Below are positions 1-7,518 of a stretch of DNA of 64,000 nt, one piece after another. Where the stretch lies: assembly GCF_023238205.1 (NCBI RefSeq), contig NZ_CP096660.1, positions 1 to 64,000 on the forward strand. The letters are read 5' to 3'. The position numbers and the translations under genes are program-made. Under the pieces are notes generated by a model. That model did not search any database. It had not been told where the DNA came from and saw only the letters and a list, made by a program, of their open reading frames with translations. This DNA is from Halorussus limi (GTDB lineage: Archaea > Halobacteriota > Halobacteria > Halobacteriales > Haladaptataceae). Position 1 is the first letter of the stretch, and each line of letters begins with the position of its first letter.

Positions 1-4
1 CTCT

Positions 5-46
5 CGTTTGCGAATGCGTTACCGTTTCCGTAAACGGAACCGTAAA
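5..46. repeat. 6-bp phased CGNWWN block, copy 1
   Basis: CG dinucleotides fall at 5, 11, 17, 23, 29, 35 and 41, exactly every six bases, separated by variable, mostly A/T four-base fillers (TTTG, AATG, TTAC, TTTC, TAAA, GAAC, TAAA). This is the first of a family of such blocks around the ParA gene. It may extend left beyond the window. The consensus CGNWWN is its own reverse complement in the shifted register, so no strand is assigned. The block ends just upstream of alternative in-frame starts of the ParA gene at 46 and 64. Confidence 0.85.
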
Positions 47-90
47 TGTACTTTCTCCCACAGATGTCTGACGAAGGATTAAGTGAGTTG

Positions 91-112
91 TTTGCGTTTG
101 CGCAAACGCAAA
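91..112. promoter_or_regulatory. 22-bp perfect palindrome of phased units before parA
   Basis: The half-site TTTGCGTTTGC at 91-101 is followed immediately by its exact reverse complement, giving a 22-bp perfect palindrome with no spacer. CG dinucleotides at 95, 101 and 107 keep the same six-base spacing as the neighbouring phased blocks. It ends two bases before the preferred ATG of the ParA-like gene (115), which is where an autoregulatory operator or a partition-protein binding site would be expected. The operator role is inference. Confidence 0.7.
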
Positions 113-114
113 TT

Positions 115-1005
115 ATGTCTCGGTCCATTCGCGCCTGCACCTTCCTCGACAAGGGAGGAACGGGCAAGACCACGACGGCGGCCCACCTCGGCGTCGCGCT
201 CGCCGAGCGAGGCAACGACGTGTTGCTCATCGACCTCGCTGGCAAACAGGGCGACCTCGTCAAGCACTTCGGCCGGTGGGAGACGGTCGAACGCCAGATC
301 GCCGAGGACGACGACTGGCCGAACATCTCGACGGTCTTTCAGGACCAGTGGGGCGCCATCGCCGAGAAGTTGGGCGACGCCGCGGTGGACGACCTGATTC
401 TGGAGACCGACGAGGGCGTCGACCTGATTCCGGCCCATCCGGGACTCGACAGTCTCGACGCCGAACTCGGCAACATCGACGACGCTCACGACCGCTACTC
501 CCGACTCGACTCGTTTCTGGACGAGTACATCGAACCGCTCGGCTACGACGCCGTCCTCATCGACCTGCCGGGCCTGACGAACAACGTCAGCTACAACGGC
601 CTCTGGGCCGCCCGGAACGTCATCGCCCCGGTCGAGATGGGGCCGTTCGAGTCCGAGCAGGCCGAGGCGCTCCGGGCCGACCTCGACAAAATCGGCGCGA
701 ACTTCGACGTGGACGTGAAACTCGCCATGGTCCTCCCGAACAAGGTCGACACCCGCACGAAACTCGCGGAAGAGTACCTCGACGCCTTCGAGGAGGCCTA
801 CCCAGAGGCGTTCGTCTCCTCGCACGTCCCCGTGAGTCAGGACATCCGGAACGCAGCGGAGTCGGGGCGGACCGCGTTCGCGCTGGAAGAACCGTCAACG
901 ACCGCCGAACGCGCGCGAGAAGCGTTTCTAGAGAACGCCGAGACGCTGGTCGAGCGGCTGGACGAGTCCGAACGCGCCGCCCCGGCGGGAGGTGAACTCG
1001 CGTGA
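115..1005 (+). CDS. ParA/Soj-family partition ATPase
   Basis: A ParA/MinD-type P-loop ATPase of 296 residues that would use ATP-driven dimerisation on DNA to position a chromosome, plasmid or other cargo. The deviant Walker A motif KGGTGKTT is at residues 13-20, with the signature lysine K13, followed by the IDLAGKQGDL switch region and the hydrophobic IDLPG Walker B strand. The reading frame is open back to 46, but the ATG at 115 is preferred because the ATPase fold begins there and the preceding 24 codons run through the 22-bp palindrome. It overlaps the next gene by four bases (GTGA), so the two are translationally coupled. No helix-turn-helix precedes the ATPase, so this is a short ParA (type Ib-like). 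Confidence 0.85.
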   Translation: MSRSIRACTFLDKGGTGKTTTAAHLGVALAERGNDVLLIDLAGKQGDLVKHFGRWETVERQIAEDDDWPNISTVFQDQWGAIAEKLGDAAVDDLILETDEGVDLIPAHPGLDSLDAELGNIDDAHDRYSRLDSFLDEYIEPLGYDAVLIDLPGLTNNVSYNGLWAARNVIAPVEMGPFESEQAEALRADLDKIGANFDVDVKLAMVLPNKVDTRTKLAEEYLDAFEEAYPEAFVSSHVPVSQDIRNAAESGRTAFALEEPSTTAERAREAFLENAETLVERLDESERAAPAGGELA

Positions 1006-1394
1006 GCGACCCCGACCTCGAAGAACTCCGCCAGCAGACCCAGCGCACCGACCGACTCGCGGAACCCGACGCCCGAGACGACGGCACCGACGACCTGCTC
1101 GAAGACCTGGTGGACGCGCTCGCGGCCATCGACTCGGGCGAGCAGGCCAAGACGTTCGCGGCCAGAGACGAGTCGGTGACCGCGCTCCTCTCGACGCTCG
1201 ACGACCGCCAGCACGACCTCGAAGCCGTCGGCACCGCCTTGCAGGGCGCGCTCGGTCGCGAAATCGAGACCGACTCGCTCGACCGGAGCGAAATCGTCCG
1301 CCTCGCGGTCCGACTCGGTCTCCGCGAGGCCGCCCCCGAGTACCTAGACCTGCTCGCCGACGCGTCCGGCGAGTACGCGCGCCGAAACGTCTGA
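1002..1394 (+). CDS. Small acidic partner of ParA, candidate partition adaptor
   Basis: A 130-residue acidic protein whose GTG start overlaps the ParA stop codon. I do not recognise a named family. The C-terminal half holds an SEIVRLAVRLGLREA-type helix followed by another helix, which resembles the helical part of ribbon-helix-helix proteins. The N-terminal half is Asp/Glu/Gln-rich and probably helical. Short ParAs usually pair with a small DNA-binding protein encoded directly downstream, so a centromere-binding or cargo-adaptor role is a reasonable inference. A six-base phased block begins 15 bases after its stop codon. Confidence 0.7.
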   Translation: MSDPDLEELRQQTQRTDRLAEPDARDDGTDDLLEDLVDALAAIDSGEQAKTFAARDESVTALLSTLDDRQHDLEAVGTALQGALGREIETDSLDRSEIVRLAVRLGLREAAPEYLDLLADASGEYARRNV

Positions 1395-1408
1395 GCGGTC
1401 ACTCAGGC

Positions 1409-1456
1409 CGTTTGCGGCATCGTTTACGCAAACGTTTCCGTTTTTGTTAACGTGAG
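1409..1456. repeat. 6-bp phased CGNWWN block, copy 2
   Basis: CG occurs at 1409, 1415, 1421, 1427, 1433, 1439 and 1451, and the missing 1445 position is TG, the expected product of a C-to-T change. The spacing is exactly six throughout. The block starts 15 bases after the stop of the small ParA partner gene. Confidence 0.85.
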
Positions 1457-1574
1457 TGCTTCTGTTCGCGCTTTCGGCGACGATGCCGTGTTTCATCCGA
1501 ATTTCATTTTGGTCTGACTCCGGGTCCGATTTCGTTTCTCTCGCTTCTCGCCGCCGGGGTTTCCATCCTGAATA

Positions 1575-1616
1575 CGTTAGCGCATACGGAAACGATACCG
1601 TAAACGGATACGGAAA
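1575..1616. repeat. 6-bp phased CGNWWN block, copy 3
   Basis: CG dinucleotides at 1575, 1581, 1587, 1593, 1599, 1605 and 1611 give seven consecutive units. The next position (1617) is CA. Fillers are TTAG, CATA, GAAA, ATAC, TAAA, GATA and GAAA. The region from 1395 to 1826 contains no convincing gene and is occupied mainly by copies 2, 3 and 4. Confidence 0.85.
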
Positions 1617-1700
1617 CAGATTTGTCACCGCGGTGTCGATGCTTGCCCGGGGGCGCTGGTGAGTCACGCGTCGGAGAGTAGGCCGATAGCCGGACTCTGA

Positions 1701-1742
1701 CGGAAACGTTTGCGTAAACGGTAACGCAAACGAAATCGCAAA
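1701..1742. repeat. 6-bp phased CGNWWN block, copy 4
   Basis: CG dinucleotides at 1701, 1707, 1713, 1719, 1725, 1731 and 1737 give seven consecutive units, with CA at 1743. It is the third block between the ParA operon and the next gene. The order of fillers differs from copies 1 to 3, so the blocks share phase and composition rather than an exact sequence. Confidence 0.85.
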
Positions 1743-1795
1743 CAATGAGTCGGCTTCTGTCCGAACGTAGTTCTATTCTGACATGCGGCGTAGAG

Positions 1796-1803
1796 TTTGA
1801 TAA
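1796..1803 (+). promoter_or_regulatory. TATA-like box for the gene at 1827
   Basis: TTTGATAA is centred 27 bases before the GTG at 1827, the usual distance between an archaeal TATA box and a leaderless start codon. This argues against the longer TTG start at 1797, which would lie inside the box. Confidence 0.5.
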
Positions 1804-1826
1804 CGGATGGCGACGTATTACTGGTC

Positions 1827-2216
1827 GTGACCGACGACGCGCCGACGTTCGACATCCCTCGGCGGCCAGAGCGTGTCTATCCCCACGACGGCGGGGTCGA
1901 ATACGAGGGCGGTACCGTCTTTCGGCTCTCGCCAGACCCCGAGGCTTCGGAGGCCGAGCTGGCATCGCTCGTGGAGCGGGTCTTGGACGGCGACCGGTAC
2001 ACCTACGGCGACTGGTTCGAACTCCCCGCGCCCGTCTATCTAGTCCACGACGAGCGCCACTCGACGGCGTTCCGGGTCGTGATTCGCGGCGGGAGCGTGG
2101 AGTTTCACGTCCTGCCGGACACCGCCGCGGAGGCGCTGCGCGGGATGTACTCGCGGCTCTGCGACGCGGGCGACGTCGGCTGGTGCGTCGCCTGCGAGAC
2201 GACGCGGCCGGAGTGA
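1827..2216 (+). CDS. Hypothetical haloarchaeal protein
   Basis: A protein of about 129 residues, acidic, soluble and without a signal peptide. I do not recognise the family. The sequence reads as a compact alpha/beta domain: an extended N-terminal half (VYPHDGGVEYEGGTVFRL), a helix, then a strand-rich region ending with a Cys pair (WCVAC) near the C terminus. The frame is open from a TTG at 1797, but the GTG at 1827 is favoured by the TATA-like element. It lies alone between the phased blocks and a winged-helix gene on the same strand. Confidence 0.65.
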   Translation: MTDDAPTFDIPRRPERVYPHDGGVEYEGGTVFRLSPDPEASEAELASLVERVLDGDRYTYGDWFELPAPVYLVHDERHSTAFRVVIRGGSVEFHVLPDTAAEALRGMYSRLCDAGDVGWCVACETTRPE

Positions 2217-2250
2217 GGGTTCCGTATCGATTTTCGAGCGGGCGCGGTAG

Positions 2251-2260
2251 CTTTTTATCG
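2251..2260 (+). promoter_or_regulatory. TATA-like box for the gene at 2283
   Basis: CTTTTTATCG is centred about 27 bases before the ATG at 2283, consistent with a leaderless transcript. Confidence 0.55.
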
Positions 2261-2282
2261 CCGCCGCGATACCCCCACAGTA

Positions 2283-2951
2283 ATGACCCTCCCCACGACC
2301 GACGACGCCCAGTTGCGGACGAGTGACACCGAACAGGAGATGTGGGACCTCGCCGAGGGCGGCAACCCCGCCGAGGCCCGCCGGGCGTACCCGAGCGGGT
2401 GGCTCTGGCTGACCGGCGAGGAGTCGGTCCGGTCGCTGCTCGCGGCGCTCCTCGACGCCGACACCGAGGCGCGCTACGGCGTCGACGACCTCGCCTCGCG
2501 TTCCGACCTCGCCGAGACCGAAGTCGAGGAGGCCATCGACGCGCTCATCTCGCTCGGCGTGCTGGTCGCCGACGAGGGCGCGTACCGCGTCAACGACTGC
2601 GCTATCGTCTACCACGCGGCCGCGGAGCTGTCGGCCGCCGTCGAGGCGACCGGCGCACCAGACGACGAGTCCGGGTTCGAGTACCTCGCGCGACTCGAAT
2701 CGGTGCGGCTGATGCTCGACGCCCTGCTGGAGGTCGATCCGGACCGGTCGCTCGCACAGGAAGACATCCATCGACTCAGCGGCGTCTCGCGCAAGCGCGT
2801 CTGGCATCACGTCGAGAAGTTAGTCGACCTCGCGGTGGTCGAGGAGTCGGGTGACGAGTACGTCGTGGGTGCCGCTTCCCCCGTCGTTCGGTGGGTGCAG
2901 TCGCTCGACGCGGCGGTCGTCGGCGCGACGCTCGCCCCCTCTCACCCCTGA
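2283..2951 (+). CDS. Tandem winged-helix transcriptional regulator
   Basis: A soluble 222-residue protein with two predicted winged helix-turn-helix modules. The first is around residues 45-110 (SVRSLLAALLDADTEARYGVDDLA, then LAETEVEEAIDALISLGVL). The second is around residues 140-200 (ESVRLMLDALLEVDPDRSLAQEDIHRLSGVSRKRVWHHVEKLVDLAVVEES, here only partly recognisable as a MarR/ArsR-like fold). Such proteins bind DNA as dimers and read a ligand or act constitutively; the effector is unknown. It has its own promoter. Its 3' end faces the PadR gene on the opposite strand, a convergent arrangement. Confidence 0.75.
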   Translation: MTLPTTDDAQLRTSDTEQEMWDLAEGGNPAEARRAYPSGWLWLTGEESVRSLLAALLDADTEARYGVDDLASRSDLAETEVEEAIDALISLGVLVADEGAYRVNDCAIVYHAAAELSAAVEATGAPDDESGFEYLARLESVRLMLDALLEVDPDRSLAQEDIHRLSGVSRKRVWHHVEKLVDLAVVEESGDEYVVGAASPVVRWVQSLDAAVVGATLAPSHP

Positions 2952-3005
2952 TTCGGCGCTCGCTTTCCGTGGCTCCGGTGGACGGCCGATTCGCGCGAAC
3001 GCCGG

Positions 3006-3299
3006 TCAGGCGGTCGCTTCCTGCGGTAAGTCCACGTACTGAGTCTCCCACTCCCGGCGGGCCTCGATTTCCCGGGTCCCCCGGCGGGTGAGGGTGTAGT
3101 AGTTGGTCCGTCGGTCGCGCTGGCCCTTCTCCACGAACCCCTTGTCCACGAGCGTATCGAGGTTCGGGTAGAGTCTTCCGTGGTGAATCTCTTTCTCGTA
3201 GTACGATTCGAGTTCGTCCTTGATAGCGAGGCCGTGTGGCTCGTCCAGTCCCGCGATGACGTAGAGCAAGTCCCTTTGGAATCCTGTCAGGTCGTACAT
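3006..3299 (-). CDS. PadR-family transcriptional regulator
   Basis: A 97-residue winged-helix protein of the PadR type, usually a dimeric repressor. The diagnostic pattern is clear: FQRDLLYVIAGLDEPHGLAIKDELE at the N terminus, a short helix containing YYEKEIHHGRLYPNLDTLVDKG, and a wing with NYYTLTRRG. PadR proteins of this short haloarchaeal class commonly regulate stress or membrane genes; the target here is unknown. The start codon is ATG at 3299, with a purine-rich AAAGGGGAGA just upstream that could serve as a weak Shine-Dalgarno. The next gene leftward is convergent. Confidence 0.88.
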   Translation of the reverse strand: MYDLTGFQRDLLYVIAGLDEPHGLAIKDELESYYEKEIHHGRLYPNLDTLVDKGFVEKGQRDRRTNYYTLTRRGTREIEARREWETQYVDLPQEATA

Positions 3300-3401
3300 C
3301 TTCTCCCCTTTTAGACCGAAATTTCCGTATGGGCAAAAGGATGATGGCCGTTACGACGCCCCGGACCTGTCACGGCCGGAAGATAGCAAAACCGCCCGAC
3401 G

Positions 3402-4136
3402 CTATCGGTTTGCGTCCGTTAAGCATTCCATACTCACGGACTCGAGCCACGTGTCCGCGACCGCCGACTCGTCGGTTCTATTCGCGCGAGGTATGGCAAC
3501 TATTCGCACTTCGTCGCCGTCCGACACGGCGTCGGTCAGGTCGTGTTCGAGCAGGACCGGTAACTCCGTCTCGCCGGTCGGGTCGCGCACTCGAACTTCC
3601 CGCGCGTCCACGTATTCGCTGGCCTCCGGCGCGAACGAGAGGTAGCCGACCGAACTGCACCGCGGGCACTTGGCGTGGGACCGGAACTCGCGGCCGGGTT
3701 GGGCGACGTGGCGCGTGACTTCCTCGCACTTGGCGCATCGGAACCCCGCGCGGACGACTTTCGGACGGAGCGGCCCCGTCTCGGCGACGACGCCGCGCGT
3801 GGTGTGGAGTTCGTTCAGGTGAGTCGCGCGAATTTCGTCCAGCGCCACTTCGCTCTCGGCGGGCAGGTCGCTGACCCGGAGGTACACGTCCCGCATCTCG
3901 CGGTCGGTTTCGTCGGCGAGGAAGCGCCCGAGCGCGGCCTTCCCGGCCCGGAGCGCCTCGTCGGGGTTCGCCAGCAGGGGCCGGACGAACTGGTAGTCGT
4001 GGCCGAACCGCTCGCAACTCACCGACAGCGCGCGCTCGTCGGGGTACCGCTCCACGAACCGGCGCACCGACTCGCCGCGGTCGCGGTACACGTACTCGTA
4101 CCACTTTTCCGTCAAGTCGCCGCTTCGCACTGACAT
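3402..4136 (-). CDS. MCM N-terminal-domain protein lacking the AAA+ ATPase
   Basis: A 244-residue protein that matches only the N-terminal half of the MCM replicative helicase. It has a helical A domain (residues 10-90), the OB-fold segment with ATHLNELHTTRGVVAETGPLRPKV (104-127) and a zinc motif with C134, C137, C157 and C160. The DNA-binding OB fold ends near residue 220. No Walker A, Walker B or arginine finger follows, so it cannot be a helicase alone. It may bind single-stranded DNA, assemble with full MCM, or descend from a virus or plasmid replication gene. The ATG at 4136 is the natural start. The opposite-strand dehydrogenase gene is 296 bases away across a phased block. Confidence 0.8.
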   Translation of the reverse strand: MSVRSGDLTEKWYEYVYRDRGESVRRFVERYPDERALSVSCERFGHDYQFVRPLLANPDEALRAGKAALGRFLADETDREMRDVYLRVSDLPAESEVALDEIRATHLNELHTTRGVVAETGPLRPKVVRAGFRCAKCEEVTRHVAQPGREFRSHAKCPRCSSVGYLSFAPEASEYVDAREVRVRDPTGETELPVLLEHDLTDAVSDGDEVRIVAIPRANRTDESAVADTWLESVSMECLTDANR

Positions 4137-4238
4137 GGACGTCCCTTCTCGCGTTCCGGTCTTTGTTACACGCCTCCTGTCGGGCGAAGGTTCCGGTTAG
4201 CGTCGGCCTTCGAACGTCTGGTTCGGGCGACCTCCGAT

Positions 4239-4310
4239 CGTTATCGTTTGCGCTTTCGAATTCGTTTACGAAATCGTACACGAATTCGAATCCGGAATCG
4301 TTTCCGAAGT
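4239..4310. repeat. 6-bp phased CGNWWN block, copy 5 (longest)
   Basis: CG dinucleotides at every sixth base from 4239 to 4305 give 12 consecutive units without a break. Fillers are mostly A/T (TTTG, CTTT, AATT, TTTA, AAAT, TACA, AATT, AATC, GAAT, TTTC and others). The block lies in the 296-bp divergent gap between the MCM-like gene and the hydroxyacid dehydrogenase, 123 bases upstream of the dehydrogenase ATG. Reading frames across it produce an Arg-X dipeptide ladder, which explains spurious basic ORFs here. Confidence 0.88.
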
Positions 4311-4398
4311 CCCTTCGTCACCGTTCGGTCTCCCTTTGAGCGTGGTCGGGCCGCAGAAACGACCCTTCTCGGTGCCGGCAGGCGTTCATTTTGGACCC

Positions 4399-4408
4399 GT
4401 AATTTATG
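4399..4408 (+). promoter_or_regulatory. TATA-like box for the dehydrogenase gene
   Basis: GTAATTTATG is centred about 29 bases before the ATG at 4433, in a locally AT-rich stretch. Consistent with a leaderless promoter. Confidence 0.5.
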
Positions 4409-4432
4409 TCGCCTCGCGTGCCATGAGATACC

Positions 4433-7400
4433 ATGTCTTCTCCCCCCGCGGACGGCCCCGACTTCGAGTCCTACCGTGACTCGCTCGGTATCGACGCGCC
4501 CGACGACCCGGACCACGCCGCCCTCGCGGACGACCTCCGGCGGGCCTGCGAGGGCGAGGTACGCTTCGACGAGTACAGCCAGATTCTCTACGCGACCGAC
4601 GGGAGCATCTACGAGGCGCGCCCGGCGGGCGTCGTCTTCCCGACCGACGGCGCGGACGTGCAGGCCGCGGTGGAGGTTGCGGCCGACCGCGGCGCGCCGG
4701 TCCTGCCCCGCGGCGCGGGGTCGTCGCTCGCGGGCCAGACGGTCGGTCCCGGTTGCGTGGTCCTCGACCTGTCGCGACACATGGACGCGGTCCTCGACGT
4801 GAACCCGGACGCCCGGCGCGCGACGGTCCAACCCGGCGTCGTTCAGGACGACCTCGACGTCGTCCTCGAAGAGTACGGTCTGAAGTTCGCGCCCGACCCC
4901 GCGTCCTCCAACCGCGCGACGGTCGGCGGCGGCATCGGGAACAACTCGACGGGCGCCCACTCGGTCCGGTACGGCATCACCGACGCCTACGTGGAGGAAG
5001 TCGAGGCCGTCCTCGCAGACGGAAGCCGGATTCGCGCCCGCGAAATCGAACTCGACGGCGCGGCGTGGGACGACATCGTCGCGGGCGACGACCGCGAGGC
5101 CCGCCTCTACCGGACGGTCCGGGCCATCGTCGAGGAGAACGAGGACGAAATCGAGGAGCGATACCCGAACCTCAAGCGGTCGGTGTCGGGTTACAACATC
5201 CACGAATGCGTTTACGTTAACGAAAGCGGAAACAAATGCGTAAACTTGTCCAAACTGTTCGTCGGCGCGGAGGGCACGCTGGGAGTCGTCACCGAGGCGA
5301 CCCTCTCGCTGGTGTCGAAACCCGACGACACCGCGCTGGCGCTCTACTGCTTCTCGGACCTGCTGTCGGCGATGGAGGCGGTGCCGGTCGCGCTCGACTA
5401 CGACCCGAGCGCGGTCGAACTCATGGACGACGAGGTGTTCCGATTGGCGCGCGAGTCCGCCGAGTACGCGGAGTACGCCGACCCGATTCCCGACGACGCC
5501 GCGGCCGCGCTGATGTTGGAGTTCGACTCGGAGGTCCACGACGACTTGGCGGACGCCGTCGCCGAAACGAACGCCGAGTTCGTCCACGCGGGAGCGGCGT
5601 TCGACGTGTTGGAGGCCTACGACGACGACGCGCAGGCGAAGCTCTGGAAGCTCCGAAAGGCGGCGATTCCGCTGTTGATGAGCATGGAGGGCGACCCGAA
5701 GCCCTACCCCTTCATCGAGGACGCGTCGGTTCCCCCCGAGGAGTTGGCCGAGTACGTGCAGGGGTTCGAGGGCGTGCTGGAGGCCCACGACACATCGGCG
5801 GCGTACTTCGCCCACGCCGGGAGCGGCACGCTCCACGTCCGGCCGGTGCTGAACCTGAAGGAAGCGGCGGGCGTCGAGAAGATGCAGTCTATCGCCGAGG
5901 ACGTGACCTCGCTCGTGTTGGACCACCGGGGGTCGTTCTCGGGCGAACACGGCGACGGCCTCGCTCGGACGCAGTTCAATCCGAAGCTGTACGGTCCCGA
6001 GTTGTGGAGCGCGTTCAAGCGACTCAAGACCGCGTTCGACCCGGACTGGCGCATGAACCCCGGCAAGGTGGTGTTTCGGGACGCGCCCGACGACGTCGGA
6101 CCGACCGATTCCGACCGCGGGGTCGGGACCGACATGCGCGAGAACCTGCGGTACGGCCCGACCTACTCGTCGCTCGAACCCGCCACCGCGCAGGACTTCT
6201 CGGCGGAGGGCGGCTTCTCGCACCTCGTGGAACTCTGTAACGGGTGTGGCACCTGCCGCCAGACCGACTCGGAGGTGATGTGTCCCTCCTACCGAGGGAT
6301 GAACGACGAGATGGCGACGACCCGGGGCCGGGCGAACATGCTCCGGGCCGCGATTTCGGGGGAGCTACCGCCCGACGAAATCCACAGCGAGCGCTTCCAG
6401 AAGGAGGTACTCGACCTCTGCTTGGGATGCAAGGGCTGTCAGAGTGACTGCCCTACGGGTGTGGACCTCGCCAAACTCAAGGCCGAGGTCAAGCACCGCT
6501 ACCACGAGGAGGAGGGCGCAGGCCTTCGAGAACGTCTGTTCGCCGATGTGGACCGACTCGCGCGAGTCGGGTCCAAACTCGCGCCCGTCTCGAACTGGCT
6601 GGCCGACCTACCGGGCGCCGGCGTCGTCGCCGAGAAGACCCTCGGTATCGCCCGCGAACGCGACTTCCCGTCGTTCGCCAATCAGTCGTTCGAGTCGTGG
6701 TTCGCGGCCCGCGGCGGCCCGCGGATTTCCGCCTCCGAGGCCGCCGACCGGGTTCTGCTCGTCCCGGACACCTACACCAACTACGTCTACCCCGCGACGG
6801 GCCGGGCCGCGGTGCAGGTCCTCGAAGCGGCGGGCGTCCGCGTCGAAGTGCCCGACGCCGACCCGAGTGGCCGCCCGGCCTACTCCGAGGGGTTCCTCGA
6901 CGTTGCCCGGGAGCGCGCGGCGTCGAACGTAGAGACTCTCGCGCCCCGCGTCCGCGACGGCTGGTCGGTCGTGTATCCGGAACCCTCCGACGCCGCGATG
7001 GTGCAGGACGAGTACCGCGACCTCCTGTCGGAGTCGCCCGAGGCCGACCTGCTCGCCGAGAACGCCTACGGCGTATGCGAGTACCTCGACCTGACCCGAC
7101 GCGACGACGCCGTCGACTTCGACGCGCCCGACGCCCGACTCGCCTACCACGGCCACTGCAACCAGAAGGCGCTGGGCACCGCCGACCACGCCGCCGCGGT
7201 CCTCGCCCGGGCGGGCTACGAGGTGGCGGCGCTCGACTCCGGGTGCTGTGGCATGGCCGGTAGCTTCGGCTACCACGCGGAACACTACGACCTCTCTCAG
7301 TCCATCGGCGCCATCTTGCGCGACCGGATTTCGGAGGCCGACGCCGACGAGGTGGTCGCGCCCGGCGCGTCCTGTCGCTCGCAACTGGAGTCCGAACGGC

Positions 7401-7447
7401 CGACCCACCCCGTCGAGAAGTTGGCCGCGGCGCTCCCGCACCGGTAA
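4433..7447 (+). CDS. GlcD/GlcF fusion: FAD- and Fe-S-dependent D-2-hydroxyacid dehydrogenase
   Basis: A 1004-residue flavo-iron-sulfur enzyme that would oxidise a D-2-hydroxyacid (lactate, glycolate or similar) and pass electrons to the respiratory chain at the inner face of the membrane. The PCMH-type FAD-binding domain spans about residues 55-290 (PRGAGSSLAGQTVG is the pyrophosphate-binding stretch), the FAD-oxidase C-terminal domain about 290-545, two ferredoxin-type Cys clusters begin at C602 and C663, and two cysteine-rich CCG domains follow (C938-C939 in GCCGMAGSFGY). This is the usual fused bacterial/haloarchaeal arrangement. Oddity: residues 257-271, just before the SKLFVGAEGTLG motif, are encoded by a six-base phased block and lengthen a loop that is normally short. 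Confidence 0.9.
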   Translation: MSSPPADGPDFESYRDSLGIDAPDDPDHAALADDLRRACEGEVRFDEYSQILYATDGSIYEARPAGVVFPTDGADVQAAVEVAADRGAPVLPRGAGSSLAGQTVGPGCVVLDLSRHMDAVLDVNPDARRATVQPGVVQDDLDVVLEEYGLKFAPDPASSNRATVGGGIGNNSTGAHSVRYGITDAYVEEVEAVLADGSRIRAREIELDGAAWDDIVAGDDREARLYRTVRAIVEENEDEIEERYPNLKRSVSGYNIHECVYVNESGNKCVNLSKLFVGAEGTLGVVTEATLSLVSKPDDTALALYCFSDLLSAMEAVPVALDYDPSAVELMDDEVFRLARESAEYAEYADPIPDDAAAALMLEFDSEVHDDLADAVAETNAEFVHAGAAFDVLEAYDDDAQAKLWKLRKAAIPLLMSMEGDPKPYPFIEDASVPPEELAEYVQGFEGVLEAHDTSAAYFAHAGSGTLHVRPVLNLKEAAGVEKMQSIAEDVTSLVLDHRGSFSGEHGDGLARTQFNPKLYGPELWSAFKRLKTAFDPDWRMNPGKVVFRDAPDDVGPTDSDRGVGTDMRENLRYGPTYSSLEPATAQDFSAEGGFSHLVELCNGCGTCRQTDSEVMCPSYRGMNDEMATTRGRANMLRAAISGELPPDEIHSERFQKEVLDLCLGCKGCQSDCPTGVDLAKLKAEVKHRYHEEEGAGLRERLFADVDRLARVGSKLAPVSNWLADLPGAGVVAEKTLGIARERDFPSFANQSFESWFAARGGPRISASEAADRVLLVPDTYTNYVYPATGRAAVQVLEAAGVRVEVPDADPSGRPAYSEGFLDVARERAASNVETLAPRVRDGWSVVYPEPSDAAMVQDEYRDLLSESPEADLLAENAYGVCEYLDLTRRDDAVDFDAPDARLAYHGHCNQKALGTADHAAAVLARAGYEVAALDSGCCGMAGSFGYHAEHYDLSQSIGAILRDRISEADADEVVAPGASCRSQLESERPTHPVEKLAAALPHR
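5203..5244. repeat. 6-bp phased CGNWWN block, copy 6, inside a coding region
   Basis: CG occurs at 5203, 5209, 5215, 5221, 5227 and 5239, with CA at 5233, so seven units with one altered. The block lies in frame in the dehydrogenase gene and encodes residues 257-271 (HECVYVNESGNKCVN), a surface loop by comparison with GlcD-type enzymes. The low GC of this stretch contrasts with the surrounding codons. Confidence 0.85.
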
Positions 7448-7518
7448 ACTTCGTTATCTTTCCTGATAACTGTCGGATAGGTTTAAAACTGTGGAGTGAG
7501 TTACGACCAACTAACGAA

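Noticed and set aside
4241-6223. A 660-residue minus-strand ORF opposite the dehydrogenase gene
   Set aside because: It is antisense to a well-supported gene, is rich in Arg/Val/His with no domain motif, and ends in the Arg-X ladder of the phased block.
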